Assembly: GCA_016110215.1 (NCBI GenBank)
Contig: JADWQD010000001.1
Span: forward strand, 806,001 to 870,000
From: Capronia americana
Taxonomy: Eukaryota > Ascomycota > Eurotiomycetes > Chaetothyriales > Herpotrichiellaceae
DNA: 64,000 nt
Reading direction: 5' to 3'
Shown: positions 43,957 through 55,384 of the stretch, piece after piece
How positions within the stretch are numbered: the stretch's first letter is position 1
Layout of the letters: each line of letters opens with the position of its first letter
Translations under genes and position numbers: made by a program
The notes under the pieces: model-generated
Database searches by the model: none
The model's input: only the letters and a program-made list of their open reading frames with translations
What the model was told of the DNA's origin: nothing

Positions 43957-44903
43957 TTTGAGCGCGGGTTTACTGTATAAAATCAGAGCAGCGTTGAGCC
44001 GACCGACTGGTCAATGCAATGAAGACGGATCAAACCTGGGATCAGTTTCTAGGCCGCGAAATCAACGGATGCGACGGCACTGAACAGGACATGCTTTAGA
44101 TCCAACGATTGATGGTTTTTAGATAAAAACCACGTCGCGCTGTGAAACTCACTATCGCCTCTCCTTGCATTCGAGCACTGGCCGCGAGTGCGCGTTGAGG
44201 AGCGAAAACGGCCTGCACGGCCCATGATGGCATTCTTCGGCGCACACTGGCCAGACTTTGGCGTCATTGTTGCATGGGTGAGAAGATTGTGGCAACAGCT
44301 CCGCGCGTGAAGATTCATGTCTTCTCAGTTGGCGATGAAGCTGCTTTTACACTTGGCCATTAGGCAGTATCTGAGGTGTGTTGGTACGGCGGAGGAGATT
44401 GGCCACACATGACTTGGCCATGTCCTTTGCCGTAGCGGACGCGCGGGGTTTGAGCCAATAGCCTTGGCGCTCTCTCCTTGCCTTCAATTTCTCTCTCCTC
44501 TCCCTTCTCTCCATCTGTCCTCACCAGAAACAGATGCGCTGCTATCGTGTGACTCGATATGCTAGCCAAGGAGTTGATAGTGATGTCCCTTCTGCAGGTC
44601 CCCACCAACGTCGACGCGATGGCAGGTTACACGGAAGCTCGATGCATTTGACCCGTGTCGTAAAAGTGTCTCCTGGTCAGGTGTCCGGACATGACCGTCC
44701 GCAAATGAAACGTCCATTTTTGGCCATGGGATGGTACCTCCGAGTGAAGAAATTGTGGACGATGATGTTTACACTCACGGCGAGAGGTGGTCTATATCAC
44801 CAGCGCGTAAGTCTTTGTGAACTGTCCGTGTCTGCTTCCTTGACCAGGAACTTTGAAGCATTTAAGATTATACTCACGGAACTCCTGCTATTCAGTCGTC
44901 GTA
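43957..44903. other. Divergent intergenic 0.95 kb
   Basis: Upstream of the acyltransferase gene (minus) and the PhyH-like gene (plus). A shared regulatory region is possible. No gene seen. Confidence 0.4.
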
Positions 44904-45911
44904 ATGTCGCCCAACGGAACCTACGGCGCGGTTGAACCGAAGCACGGCAAGCTCTCATTGCCTAACGAGTATATGCCCGGTCTGCCTGCCAAGCATATGA
45001 ACACCCCGGTTGAAGTGATTCCGTCACCTGAGGAGAAGGCTGCCGGACGATTCAACGATGCCAATATCAAACTATTCCTTTCTGGAATGCATCGCGACGG
45101 TGTTGTCGTTCTCAAAGATGTCATTGCTCCCGACCACCTCGACGTCATCAACGACTTCATGGTCGAAGATACCAAGAATGAACTCAGCAAGGAGAATCTC
45201 TACAAGAACTTTGGAGCCGAGAACATCCAGCAGGGGCCTCCGTTGACTCCCTCCAAATATTTCTTTGATGACGTCTACCTCAACAAACTCCTCTTTCACG
45301 CAGTCAACCTTTACTTGGGACCCAACGCAACGTGGAATATGATCAGTGGAAATAATGCTCTCCCACACGGTGTGAAGAGGCAGCCTGTCCACTCTGATGC
45401 CATGTGTAACCATCCACCGGCACCGTTTTACGTGGTTGCAAATGTCTACACATGTGATGCAAGCGCAGCCAACGGGTCGACAGAGATCTGGCTGGGTACT
45501 CACCACTTCAACACCGAGGCTCAAACTCCACCAGGTCCAAAGGGCGAGACTCACATCACTGACGAGTATGTGGAGGAGCGGAAGCGGACTCTCCCCGGCA
45601 TCAATCCCACGGTCAAGAAGGGTTCCATATTGTTCCGAGACATGAGATTATGGCACGCCGGTGTTTGCAACACGTCGGACAATATGCGGTACATGATCGC
45701 GCTAGGCTTCTCTGCGAGCTGGTGGCATGGTACTGCCAAGTTCAGAGTGCCGTCCGGAACAGGCGTGTTCGAACGTATCATTCATGGGACCAAGGGTCAA
45801 GGAATCACGCCTTTGATGGTCGAGCTGCCTGTAGAAGAGTACGAGAGACTGAGGGATGCGCATGACTTTAGTGATGTTGAGAAGATGACCTACGAGGGAG
45901 AGATATTCTAG
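44904..45911 (+). CDS. Phytanoyl-CoA dioxygenase (PhyH) family oxygenase
   Basis: An intronless 335-residue protein. I chose the ATG at 44904 (MSPNGTYG) over an upstream in-frame Met at 44853 because the upstream stretch has no family character. It is an Fe(II)/2-oxoglutarate enzyme. The iron ligands are His163 and Asp165 in VHSDAMC and His251 in LWHAG. Arg262 (MRYM) is placed to bind 2-oxoglutarate. A substrate-side motif ISGNNALPHGVKRQ precedes the first His, and ASWWHGTAKFR follows the last. Fungal PhyH-like proteins hydroxylate, desaturate or rearrange natural products and small acids, and true phytanoyl-CoA hydroxylases are a minority. No peroxisome signal (SKL-type) ends the protein. 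The substrate is unknown. Confidence 0.9.
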   Translation: MSPNGTYGAVEPKHGKLSLPNEYMPGLPAKHMNTPVEVIPSPEEKAAGRFNDANIKLFLSGMHRDGVVVLKDVIAPDHLDVINDFMVEDTKNELSKENLYKNFGAENIQQGPPLTPSKYFFDDVYLNKLLFHAVNLYLGPNATWNMISGNNALPHGVKRQPVHSDAMCNHPPAPFYVVANVYTCDASAANGSTEIWLGTHHFNTEAQTPPGPKGETHITDEYVEERKRTLPGINPTVKKGSILFRDMRLWHAGVCNTSDNMRYMIALGFSASWWHGTAKFRVPSGTGVFERIIHGTKGQGITPLMVELPVEEYERLRDAHDFSDVEKMTYEGEIF

Positions 45912-46511
45912 TTGTGTAACCGACAGTGCCGTAATAGTTTCACTTTGGGGTCCGGCAATGTCCATTTACCATTTGACCCTCTTTGCAGTCGCCTCTCAAC
46001 CGATCAGGACAGTACATCTTTTTCCACGTACCACCTGCCACGATGCTTATCGCCAGCCTCGCAGCGAGACCCTTGACCAATCGCCGCACTCCAATTGTTT
46101 AGGGTCACGTGTGCGGAAAGTTTGCACGACTTTTCCGGTGGCTGTTCTGGAGATCTCCAAGCTCATTTTCCATCTCCGCTCTCTGCGCTCCGGACTCATG
46201 GATATTCCCTCCTCTGCAGCCCTAGTACTGTGCCGGCAGTGATAGACACGTCCGCCGAATTATGGAAGAATTTTGGTTACCAACGCTTTGTCCTCCCTCC
46301 AGCCTGAGCGCTCAAGCAGGAAGCACGATGACACCCGGCACATGCAAGCGAGGAGCTTGGGAGGTGCCATATCAACAAATGCTACTTACTATAAAATGCG
46401 GCGCGCGATGATACTGCTGCATCAGATGCGTAGTACAAGATACCTTCCCTCACCCTTCCCTCGACATGTGAGTTACACTGTAGGCCTCGAGACATTCATG
46501 ACTCTGACAAC
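45912..46511. other. Intergenic with TATA box of the glycosidase gene
   Basis: 600 bases between two plus-strand genes. The only clear element is the TATA box at 46390. Confidence 0.4.
46390..46397 (+). promoter_or_regulatory. TATA box of the GH17-like glycosidase gene
   Basis: TATAAAAT lies 122 bases before the ATG at 46512, a good match in sequence and distance for a fungal core promoter of an inducible secreted enzyme. Confidence 0.5.
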
Positions 46512-47687
46512 ATGCATGCCTCTGTGATCCCTATCTTTTCCTTGCTTGCCAGCAGTGTCTGGGGCTTGCCCACCGTGTCACCTATTCGAGGCCAAGGTGC
46601 CAGCTGCTTTCCCTTTGGCAGTGCTACTTTCAATGGCTCCCTTCAGGCTCCCAATGTCACGAGGAAGGAATGGTGGTGCCCTCAGTCTATGACCTACGGG
46701 TTCCTTGGATTTTCCTATCCAATGGAAGGGGAGTGCTACGATGACAGCTTCGAACGCATCAATGCCGACCTTCAACGCCAGAAACGTGACTTTGGCGCCA
46801 GTCTCATCAGAGTGTACCTCCCGTATTGCTACACGACCTATATCTGGGAGAACCTCATCAAAGCAGCGGTCGCGAACGATATGGGCGTCGTTGCACAGGT
46901 GGCATGGCCCTTGAATGGTGATCCCGTTCGTACCTGACACCCCGGGGTAGACATCTACTGATTTTAGCTTCAGCTCGAGAACTGGCGGAACATTGCAGCG
47001 TCCATCATTAAGATCCTCTCGAACAGTACCTACTCCGACATTGCTCCTTACGTCTTCCACAGCATCGAATTCGGCACAGAGCCCATTGGCGATCAGGATG
47101 ATGGTGATAACTTCATCAACGAACTCAAGGACTTTAGAGCGGCCGTCAAACCGTACGGGATTCCCGTCGGCATCAGTGAGGACTGGGACCGTCCGGGTAT
47201 CTTATGCAGTAACTACACGGCCGGCGAGAAACCAGGCCTTGGGCCTGTTGGAAAACAAATCCTCCCGCAGAGCGATTTCGTCCACACTCACATCATGCCA
47301 TACTACCATGGCTACAACATCTCAGGCTCCTGGGAGTATATCGCCGACCAAGTACATTGGTACAAGAACTACACGCCCGTTCCACTTGTGATCTCCGAGG
47401 TAGGTCTTTTCGCGATTTTCGAACCGCCACAGAACGGTCGTGGCTGACAATGGAACCATGAGCAGACCCAATGGGGCTGGGAACTCAATGTTCTTCATCA
47501 GGGAAGCAAAGATATCGGCACGCCGCAGTATACCACGTTCTGGCACAATTACGATGCGAACTGCCAATTCTTCAAGAAGAACAATGTGGGCTGGTTCTTG
47601 CACGCGTGGAAATGGGAAGGAACCTTCAATATGGTCATGCCCAACAACTCCTATGCCATTCCGAACTGGAAACCACAGAAATGCTAG
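46512..47687 (+). CDS. Secreted GH17-like glycosidase
   Basis: Three exons: 46512-46925, 46974-47399 and 47466-47687, giving 353 residues. The first intron uses a GTTCGT donor; an acceptor six bases earlier (exon 2 from 46968) is also in frame. MHASVIPIFSLLASSVWG is a signal peptide. The protein is a TIM-barrel glycosidase similar in plan to GH17 beta-1,3-glucanases. An early strand reads GASLIRVYLPYC, the acid/base candidate is Glu174 in EFGTEPIG, and the nucleophile candidate is Glu280 at the exon 2/3 junction (VISE-TQWGW). The last third, WHNYDANCQFFKKNNVGWFLHAWKWEG, resembles the C-terminal part of related fungal enzymes. Several N-x-S/T sites suit secretion. It probably acts on cell-wall or environmental beta-glucans; exact family (GH17 or a near relative) is unsure. 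Confidence 0.82.
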
Positions 47688-48535
47688 TCAAAGCACTACA
47701 GGGGGTCAGTGTTTCAATTCGTGATCTTCGGAGGAAACGTCGAGGCCACGGTGCAGTCGAGAAGTTTAGTAACAGGGCCGAAAGTAGACAATACCCTGAC
47801 CAGGGTTTAACACTGATAAGGACCGCATCATGTACGAGTACACTGCAGATCGAACCAAGCATCTCAGTACGGAACATGCCTCCGAAATCCTGACGCGGGA
47901 GATAAGTATCCACTCGTCTACGCGAATACTACCCTGGACCGCCTGCCGTGATCTACACAGCAAGATAACTACAATAGATATACTCGCACGGCAAAATGTC
48001 CAATCCGCCCGTGTTGCTAGGTTTCAGTGTGTACCGTCCACCCGGCCTCACATTACGTGTTATGTTCTGCCCGACTCGCCGACAGGTTATGCCCACATAC
48101 GGAGGACAGAGACATCTACCCGCCTGCCCGCCCGCTTGCACAAGCAAGGTGCAGTAACTTGGACCCCGAACCCAAATGGCCGACGAATGCAACAAGGCTC
48201 CATTGCGAATGGTTTGGGCCTCCCTGGTCTGACCTCCGCCTGGAGCACTACACAACTCGTACAAAAATGTAGTTGCTCCGTCAATCATAGAGTATCGGGG
48301 ATCAGATCTAGAGTTAAGTTCTTTATGTAACTAAGCAAGTATTGTCTCTCTGTGTGTCTGTATGCAACTCAAGCCCACAGACCCTGGAAGTCCCAAACCT
48401 CGAAACGTTCAATTCGACTTCATCACAGACACAACTACAAACACAAATACACAACCACAACCACAAATAAAAAGCTAAACCAAACCAAACATCTTCTCCC
48501 GCTCACGCTCGTTCCCGCAATACGGCTCGCTCATA
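47688..48535. other. Intergenic 0.85 kb, CAA-rich leader
   Basis: 3' flank of the glycosidase and upstream region of the Dabb gene. The last 100 bases before the Dabb start are rich in ACAAC/ACACAA words (about 48424-48490), typical of fungal 5' leaders. No gene seen. Confidence 0.4.
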
Positions 48536-48970
48536 ATGCCCCCAGCGTCACTGTTACCACCATCTCCATCTCCAACGCCAACCCCGGAAACAGCAGAAAA
48601 CGCGCCGTCAACTTCAACGTCAACGTCAACTTCGACATCGATAATCCACGTCGTCCACTTCCGCTTCTCTACCCACATCCCGCAGTCCCTCCGCTCCAGC
48701 ATCTGCCGCCAATTCGTGACCCTGCAATCCCGGTGCCTCCACCCCGTGACGCAAAAGCCATATATCCGCAGTTTCACCGGCGGCCGGGACGTCTCGATCG
48801 AGGCCCTGCACAAGGGGTTTCACGCGGCTTTTGTGCTAGAGTTTGACAGTGAGGCGGACAGGGATTGGTATGTCAATTTGGACCCCGTGCATAGGGGGTT
48901 CGGGGTGGATTGTTTGACGGGCGTGGTGGAGGAGGTGATGGTCGTGGATTTTCGGAGGGGGGAGTTTTGA
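48536..48970 (+). CDS. Dabb (stress-responsive A/B barrel) domain protein
   Basis: An intronless 144-residue protein. After a Pro/Ser/Thr-rich start (residues 1-37, with a TS run) comes one Dabb domain (about 38-143): IIHVVHFRFST as strand 1 with the usual H-V-V-x-F-x-F, then the helix IPQSLRSSICRQFVTL, FTGGRDVSIEALHKGFHAAFVLEFDSEADRDWYV, and a last strand VEEVMVVDFRRG. The domain forms dimeric ferredoxin-like barrels. Members are stress proteins, but some cyclise polyketide chains (olivetolic acid cyclase). No key residue for that reaction can be assigned here. It converges with the sugar transporter. Confidence 0.88.
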   Translation: MPPASLLPPSPSPTPTPETAENAPSTSTSTSTSTSIIHVVHFRFSTHIPQSLRSSICRQFVTLQSRCLHPVTQKPYIRSFTGGRDVSIEALHKGFHAAFVLEFDSEADRDWYVNLDPVHRGFGVDCLTGVVEEVMVVDFRRGEF

Positions 48971-49593
48971 TGATATACAGTACAGTAACTGACGACCGAC
49001 CGAGGACCGAGTAATTAAGGATCTAGGGTAATCTAGAGTTCGGGCTGGAGTGAGTGAGTGGTTTGGCTCATTAAATTAGAGAGCTATGGCTTAGCTTTAG
49101 GTGTGAGGATTCGGATATGAGGATTTGGGGGGAACGAGTCCCTTGGAAAGGAACATGTCTCTAGGAAAGGAACTTGCCTCTAGAAAAGGAGACTCTTGGA
49201 AAGGAACAGAGATGTTTCTGACACAGTAAGCGGCTTGAAGAGAGGAGTCGTCAAATCTCAGACCGGGTCAGGTCTTCTAGAAAGTACGGGGAGAGGCGGA
49301 CGGCAGTCCACATATCGATTAGATGAAGGATTGTGGGCGGCAATGAAGAGAGAGACAGTTTGTCTAATCTGATTACAAGCCGAGAGGAGAGACCGCGAGA
49401 ACGACAGGACAGGACAGCACGATAAGAGCGACGACGTGTGGTCTCGGTTGCTCCAAGTTATATCCATTGAGTCGTTGAGTCGTTGACTGCATGGATTATG
49501 ATTGCACTTGAATGTACTTACATCCACACCCCATGAAGCACGAAGTCCTGCATCCTCGACTCGTCCCATCCATCTTTCACCACGCGTCAACAT
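48971..49593. other. Intergenic between converging genes
   Basis: 3' UTRs of the Dabb and sugar transporter genes. Holds the short repeat at 49142-49214. Nothing else seen. Confidence 0.35.
49142..49214. repeat. Short tandem repeat, about 3 copies of a ~24-base unit
   Basis: Copies contain GGAAAGGAAC(A/T)TG, each followed by (T/C)CTCTAG or similar. They lie between the converging Dabb and sugar transporter genes. Confidence 0.6.
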
Positions 49594-51321
49594 TCAAACT
49601 CCAACCTCGTGGACTTCGGAAATCTTGTAGTCTTTGAATTTCCGGGCCGGGACACCCTTCTCAAACATGTAATCCAGCTCTTCGTATGTGCGGCCCTTTG
49701 TCTCCGGGAGACGGAAATAGCACCAGACCGTCGCGATGGTGCTGAAGGCGGCGAAGAAGAAACCGGTCTTGCCTCTCCAGTTCCACGACGACGCATTCAG
49801 CATGTACGGGACCAGGACGGTCATGATGATCTGAGCGATGGAGCCGCTGCTCGTGGCCAGAGCGACCGTCTGGGACCGCAGACGGGTGGCGCCGATCTCG
49901 GCGAAGATGACGAAATTAATCGGTCCGACTGTGCCTTGAAAGACAAATGTCAGGAAGTCGAGCAGACCAGCCTGTGCCCAAGCGATACCGGGGCGCGAGG
50001 TGTAGTTGGGCGCACAGTCCAGGATGCCGATGATGAAGAGCGAGATCGCCATCACGCCCACGCCGTACATGTAGATGGTGCGGCGGCCGAAGAAGGACAT
50101 GAAGACCCAAGAGCAGCAGGTTGCCACGAACCCGATCGCCGTATTGCCCACGCCCATGTCGAAAGACGCGCTCGTGGGGAGACCGGCGAGCGTGAAGAAG
50201 TAGACGGCATATCCGATCAACGAAATGCCCGTGATGACTTGGAAGATCTGCACCATGATGGCGACTTCGGTGCGGGCGCGGCTCGACGCCCTGAAGCACT
50301 CGAAGAATGTCGTGTCCTTCTCGATTTCAATCTCGTGCAGCGTGGTTGCTTCGATGTTGGCAAGAGTGGCTTTGATGTCGACTCTCGGCGAATCTACAGC
50401 TAGGCGCCTGAGGGCCTGTTCAGCTTCGGCGATGCGCCCTTTTCGGACAAGCCACCAGGGGCTCTCGGGTGCGAAGAAGAGACCGAAGCCCAGGATTGGG
50501 ATCCAAACCCACTGGATGGCGAAAGGGATGCGATATGCCCACTGTGTCGAGTTTTCCGAAAAGCCCTTGCCGACACCAGAGGCGACGAATTGTCCGATGA
50601 CATACGCCAGATTCATGCCGGCGTTGAGGATGCCACGAAGCGCCAACGGGCAGACCTCGGACGCATATGTGGGCGCCAGCACGACATAAGTGCCGTAGAG
50701 GATGCCGGCGAGGAACTCTCCAGCAGCCAAAGTGTGGATGCTATTCGCAAACATCTGGAGGAAAATGAAGGCGGTGCTGAAGCACAGAGAGCCCCAGAAG
50801 ACCTTCTTTCGCCCCCATCTCTCCATGGGCCAGGACGCGGTGAAGGCTCCAAGGAACTGGCCAACAGGCGTACCCATGCCGAGGACCTGTGGACTTCCGT
50901 TAGCCTAAACCCGTTCTTGATCGACAACACCGATGACGGCGCGGTCGCTCAGAGATTCGGAACACTCACGTTTTGCCATTTTGCGGACACCTCGTAGCCA
51001 ATGTCCCCGCCGTAGTTGTGACCATACTTCTTGACAAAGGCCGGCAGAGCATAGAAACTGTAGATCAAGCCCGAGTCGTAGCCAACCATCACCTAGATGG
51101 ATTTAGAAGACGATCTCTCTGCCAACCAGCTTGGTACATACCAATGACCAGGCAAAAAGGCTTGCCCAGAGCACCGCATAGGGGTACAACTTGATGGCCT
51201 CGATCACTCCCAGTGAATGCTCAATGTGAGTTGCCACCTTCGACTGCTCCATCAATTCTGCATGCTGTTCTTCTTTGACATTGAGGACCTCGCCTTTGAT
51301 GTCACCCCTGCTTGTAGCCAT
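49594..51321 (-). CDS. MFS sugar (alpha-glucoside-type) transporter
   Basis: Three exons on the minus strand: 51321-51142, 51092-50970 and 50886-49594, giving 531 residues. The donors are GTATGT and GTGAGT. It is a twelve-helix sugar porter with the family marks: the loop motif ERWGRKKVFW after the second helix, PESPWWLVRKGR at mid-length, GRRTIYMYGVG in the second half, and PETKGRTYEELDYMFEKGVPARKF at the end. The long form of this C-terminus and an N-terminal cytoplasmic segment of ~50 residues are usual for maltose/alpha-glucoside proton symporters of fungi, so uptake of a glycoside is the best guess. The start faces the Zn(II)2Cys6 regulator across a 981-base divergent region, a usual layout for a regulator and the transporter it controls. 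Confidence 0.9.
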
Positions 51322-52302
51322 GGTGTATGGAGAACTTCAAGACTCTGCTGGTCGCTGTCGGCGTGTTGGGCGAACTACTCTGGTACTTGAAGAAGTCCAA
51401 ATTGCCAACCAGACCGTGGGAATGAAGCGGGTCTTGAGCTATAACTCCGAAGCAATATACATGTCCCTCGTTCGATATCTCGAAGCGCGAAGATAAGAGC
51501 TTGCCACCGTGGTAACGGTAGCAGTCCACTTATCTGAGCAAGTGATACAGACTGAATTCCAAAGGATGCTACCATGTCGGCTGTTCAAGGCAACTCTCCG
51601 CACCACGAACCTGGTAAGTCGATAAGGAGAAGGATCCACGGAATGCGGAATGCGACCTCCGTGTCTCCATAGTCGCCACTCTTCCCCGGATTTTGCGGCT
51701 AGCGTTTTGCGGAGGGGAGTCAATCACCGCGTAGTGAGTCGTGGGTCCGTATAGGCTAGATGGAGCTGACCGACCGACAGGAGCGTTTGTTATAGTAAGT
51801 ACAGTACTTTCTGTGTAGGCTTGTCGAGGTATTGAAGGGTACAAAGGACGACAAAGTAGGGGACTTGGAGCTTCAGTGAGCTGGGCGGAGAATCGCGGCA
51901 CAGGCATCCGATAAGGTGCGGCTGGCGGCTGGCTTATCTTCAAGCTCTCCAGGGGATGCCCCAAGTCCTCTTGTTGGAGTAAAGGCCATCAAAGGCCCAC
52001 CCGAACGATAAGGGAGAAGGCAGAATCTCCAGGCGCCGACGTCGCCCCGAATCACATGACCTTCACCACGGGCTTCATCCAGACTTCACTTCTATCTCAC
52101 TTTCACCTCGAGCGGGACACGACGTAGCAGAAGGATCCAGCCACTTATATTCAGCGCCATCATTTATTCGGCCTCAATACCCTTATTACTCAGGATGGTG
52201 CATCTGCATTGACTACCGTCAGCAATGCACCCGCCAAATTCCATCCCTATTCTTTACCTCTGGTATTGATCCTACAGTTCTTGATGATCAGCTTCTACTA
52301 TA
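51322..52302. promoter_or_regulatory. Divergent promoter region (sugar transporter / Zn2Cys6 regulator)
   Basis: 981 bases between two divergent starts. A direct CGGCTGGCGGCTGG repeat at about 51918 and a CCGACCGAC word near 51770 contain the CGG triplets that zinc-cluster proteins bind. The CGG count and spacing were not tested statistically. Confidence 0.4.
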
Positions 52303-55065
52303 ATGTCAGCGAACCATTCATTTTCCCTACATGAGTTTGCGCTCGTCGAGACTCGGACAGCTACGAAGAGTCTGGCGCAGAATGGATCGCGAGACCCTCG
52401 TATAAAAACAGCATGTGCTGAGTGCAAGTAAGCCCCCTCGTCATGGCGGATGCGCCTTCTCCTCGAGATGCCATCGTGCCCGTTCTGGGCATTAGTGACC
52501 GTGTGCTCAAAGTTGATGTGCAGGCGCCGGAAGATAAAATGCGACGGGGCGTAAGTATTGTTCAAATACTGTTCCATTCTAACCAGATTCGCCGGCTCTG
52601 GTTGACGACACAAATCTCGAGTGCTAATATCAAGGCAGCCACCCGTGCTATTCCTGCCGCTGGTATAAGCATCCTGAAAGATGCGTTTATACATTCTCAC
52701 GCCCAGCACTGATCCTGAGTCGAAAGTGAGTAGCGAAGCCGTCACGGGGCCCGAAGGGAACTGATCAGCGAGAGAAGGAATTTTGAGTCTGTCCGGCAAC
52801 GTCTCGAGACCGCAACCGATGTCCTTGCGAAGCTGTTTCCGTCTCAATCGATTGATGCGCTGGGTGGCCTTTCTCGCGAGGAACTGCTTGAAAGGCTACC
52901 CTCCATGTCGGGAACGGCGATTTTGGGACAGGAGCAATCTCGGATAAGCCTCCCACCCGACGCCAATGGCCATGGCAACGTTACTTCTGCTGCGTTGATC
53001 CCAGCAGGGGTAGACCAGGACTGCTCCCTCAACCAAGGGCATGAAGGCAGCAACGCTACTGGCGCTGCCGGTGCGATCCAGTGCGACGATGGTTCCTCCG
53101 ACGCTGGAGATGACGTGAACGCCCTCTCCGCGACGTCAGCTCAGCCCTCGTCGTATGTTGGCCCATCCTCGACGATGCAACTGTTTCGCACCATCCTCCG
53201 AATTGCACCCGAATCTACGGGCCAACAACGGTCGTGCCAAAGTCCCACGACTAGTCAACGGAGTGGTTCCATTCGCTCCCCCGAAGCCACCTACAGAACG
53301 CCACCATCTCTTCAGATAACTGAGAGAATCAATACTCTGATGGATGCTTACTTCCACTGGGTTCATCCTGGAACGCCTGTCCTTGACGAAGACGAATTCA
53401 GGAAAACTGCTTCTTCTGGAGCTCGAAATGATTCGCCATGGCTCTGCCTCTTCAACATGGTGCTTGCGTTAGGTTCCATCGGGACAACAATGACAGATTC
53501 GAGAGAACATCTGACCTACTATCAAGCCGCGAAATCGCATTTAGATCTCGAGGGCCTTGGGAACAAAAGTTTCGAAACTCTCCAGGCCTTGATTCTCATG
53601 GCTGGTTGGTACAACCACTACCGCAACCGCCCAAATCTTGCGTCTGCCCTACTCGGAGCGGCATTTCGCATGGCATACGCTCTCGGCCTCCACAAAGAGC
53701 TTCCTGGTAGTAACGAACCGGAACATCGCCAGGAGTTGAGGCGGAAGATCTGGTGGAATCTTGTCGTTTTCGATGCAGCTGAGGCTGTGACTCTGGGTCG
53801 CGCTTTAGACACCAAAATCTTTGAGACCGAAGTCCAATATCCGAGAGATGTGGTAGGGCTTTCTTGCTCTTGTCTTTTCCTTCTGGCGACCTCCGCTTTC
53901 CTTATCTGAATCCGGTTACTGACTGTCGCGGATGTTGTAGTCGGACGGGGCTCTAGATTCTCCATCTTCAGCTTCAATTCTGGTCATCACTATTGGGTTC
54001 TCGCGCATAATGATAGAGATTCAAGGCCGCTTGATGACAACACCAGCACTGCCTTTCACCGAATCACTTAGCCTCGACGCGCATCTTGTTGATTGGTACG
54101 AAGCTCTGCCAAATTACTTTCACAGGTTGGTGGGGAACTTGGGTTCTACGCCATTGGAAACCTCCGGCTCGAAACGGTTTGTCCAGCCTTTCTCGACAAT
54201 CAAGTGGCGATATCTCAATTTGAGATTGTTGCTCTACCGGCCAAGCCTTATGGAGGCCGTCCTCCGTAGGATCCCGTTCAGTGAACTCACCTCGGATCAG
54301 CGCCTGTGCATCCGAAAATGCCTTACTCTGTCTGGCGAGACGATCGACTCGGCCAAGCTGCGTTCGGCTGAGACGCCAAATCAGTACATCGCCTGGCCGA
54401 CAACATGGTACTTGCTGCAAATTTGCATGGTGCCGTTGCTCAGCTTGTATGTTTTCCGCGAGGACTTCAGCAACCAGGGTTCCCGGACAGCTTCAATCCA
54501 ACACATAGGGTTCAAGCACTCTGGTAGCGGCAGGGACTCAGTCCGGCAAATTCGGGACGAATGTCACAGGCAAGTACAGATTACTCTGTCCTTGATGAAG
54601 GAGATGGAGCCTTGGGCTATTGCGTCGAGCAAGATGCACGACCTTATCAGCCACCTGTACGAAGCCAGAGACCAACATCTTCGAGTATGGAACAACACAG
54701 AAGAGAGTCCTGTGCTCGTCTTGGGCTCTCCGGACAGTTCTTCCATACAGCAGGCTGTCCAACCTCGTTCAAGGACCGCGGATCATGAGCATGGTAACTC
54801 AAGCAATAATACTCACTCGAAGAACAACAATGTACTTCCACCAGAATACACCACTGCCATTTCCGACAACATAAGCTTTATCCCTTCCACGCAGCACCAG
54901 GTCAGTGGTGGTGCACACAATAATCTCACTGGCCAATTCGAGCAATTTTCACGGGACTGGTCGAGGTATAACAGTTTCACATGGCCAAATGCAACACTCG
55001 AGAGCCTGTTTGACTTGCCCGACGAATTTCAATACATAAATCAAGACCCATTTGGAGTCGGCTAA
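52303..55065 (+). CDS. Zn(II)2Cys6 transcription factor
   Basis: Five exons: 52303-52427, 52524-52550 (27 bases), 52639-52725, 52769-53852 and 53941-55065, giving 815 residues. Splicing assembles a complete zinc cluster: Cys38-x2-Cys41-x6-Cys48-x5-Cys54-x2-Cys57-x8-Cys66, with KRRKIK as the DNA-binding basic run. The six cysteines sit on three exons. A short linker and coiled-coil segment (NERRNFESVRQRLETATDVL, about 80-100) follow, for dimerisation. The fungal-specific regulatory domain runs from about 265 to 450 (LMDAYFHWVHPGTPVLDEDEF, then RRKIWWNLVVFDAAEAVTLGR). The C-terminus is Asn/Ser-rich. Such proteins bind CGG triplets and respond to nutrients or metabolites. Control of the divergent sugar transporter is a plausible inference; the FMO gene lies just downstream, converging. 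Confidence 0.92.
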
Positions 55066-55384
55066 ACCATTGTTGGCGCGATGGCTGACTATGAACGGCG
55101 GCCTCTGTGTATGGAGTCGAACAAAATCACTACGAGAATTCAACCCGGCGAAACGACTTCCTGGCAGCTGATGATGTCTCTCCCGGCGACCAAAGCTTTC
55201 CGTTCCAGCATTCGTCTTCCAAAGCCGACCAAGTGGAAGTTTTGGAACTCGGACGGCAATGCCGGAACTTGTATCCTGGCTCTCATCAGCACACGCCACA
55301 GACCGGTGGCTGCCAGTCAGTTTCTCGGACTCGTTATCGGTCGATATTCAGAGCTCGGGCTCGGCGCTACCCATTTTATTCTTC
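55066..55384. other. Intergenic between converging regulator and FMO genes
   Basis: 319 bases with two 3' UTRs. Nothing else seen. Confidence 0.35.
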
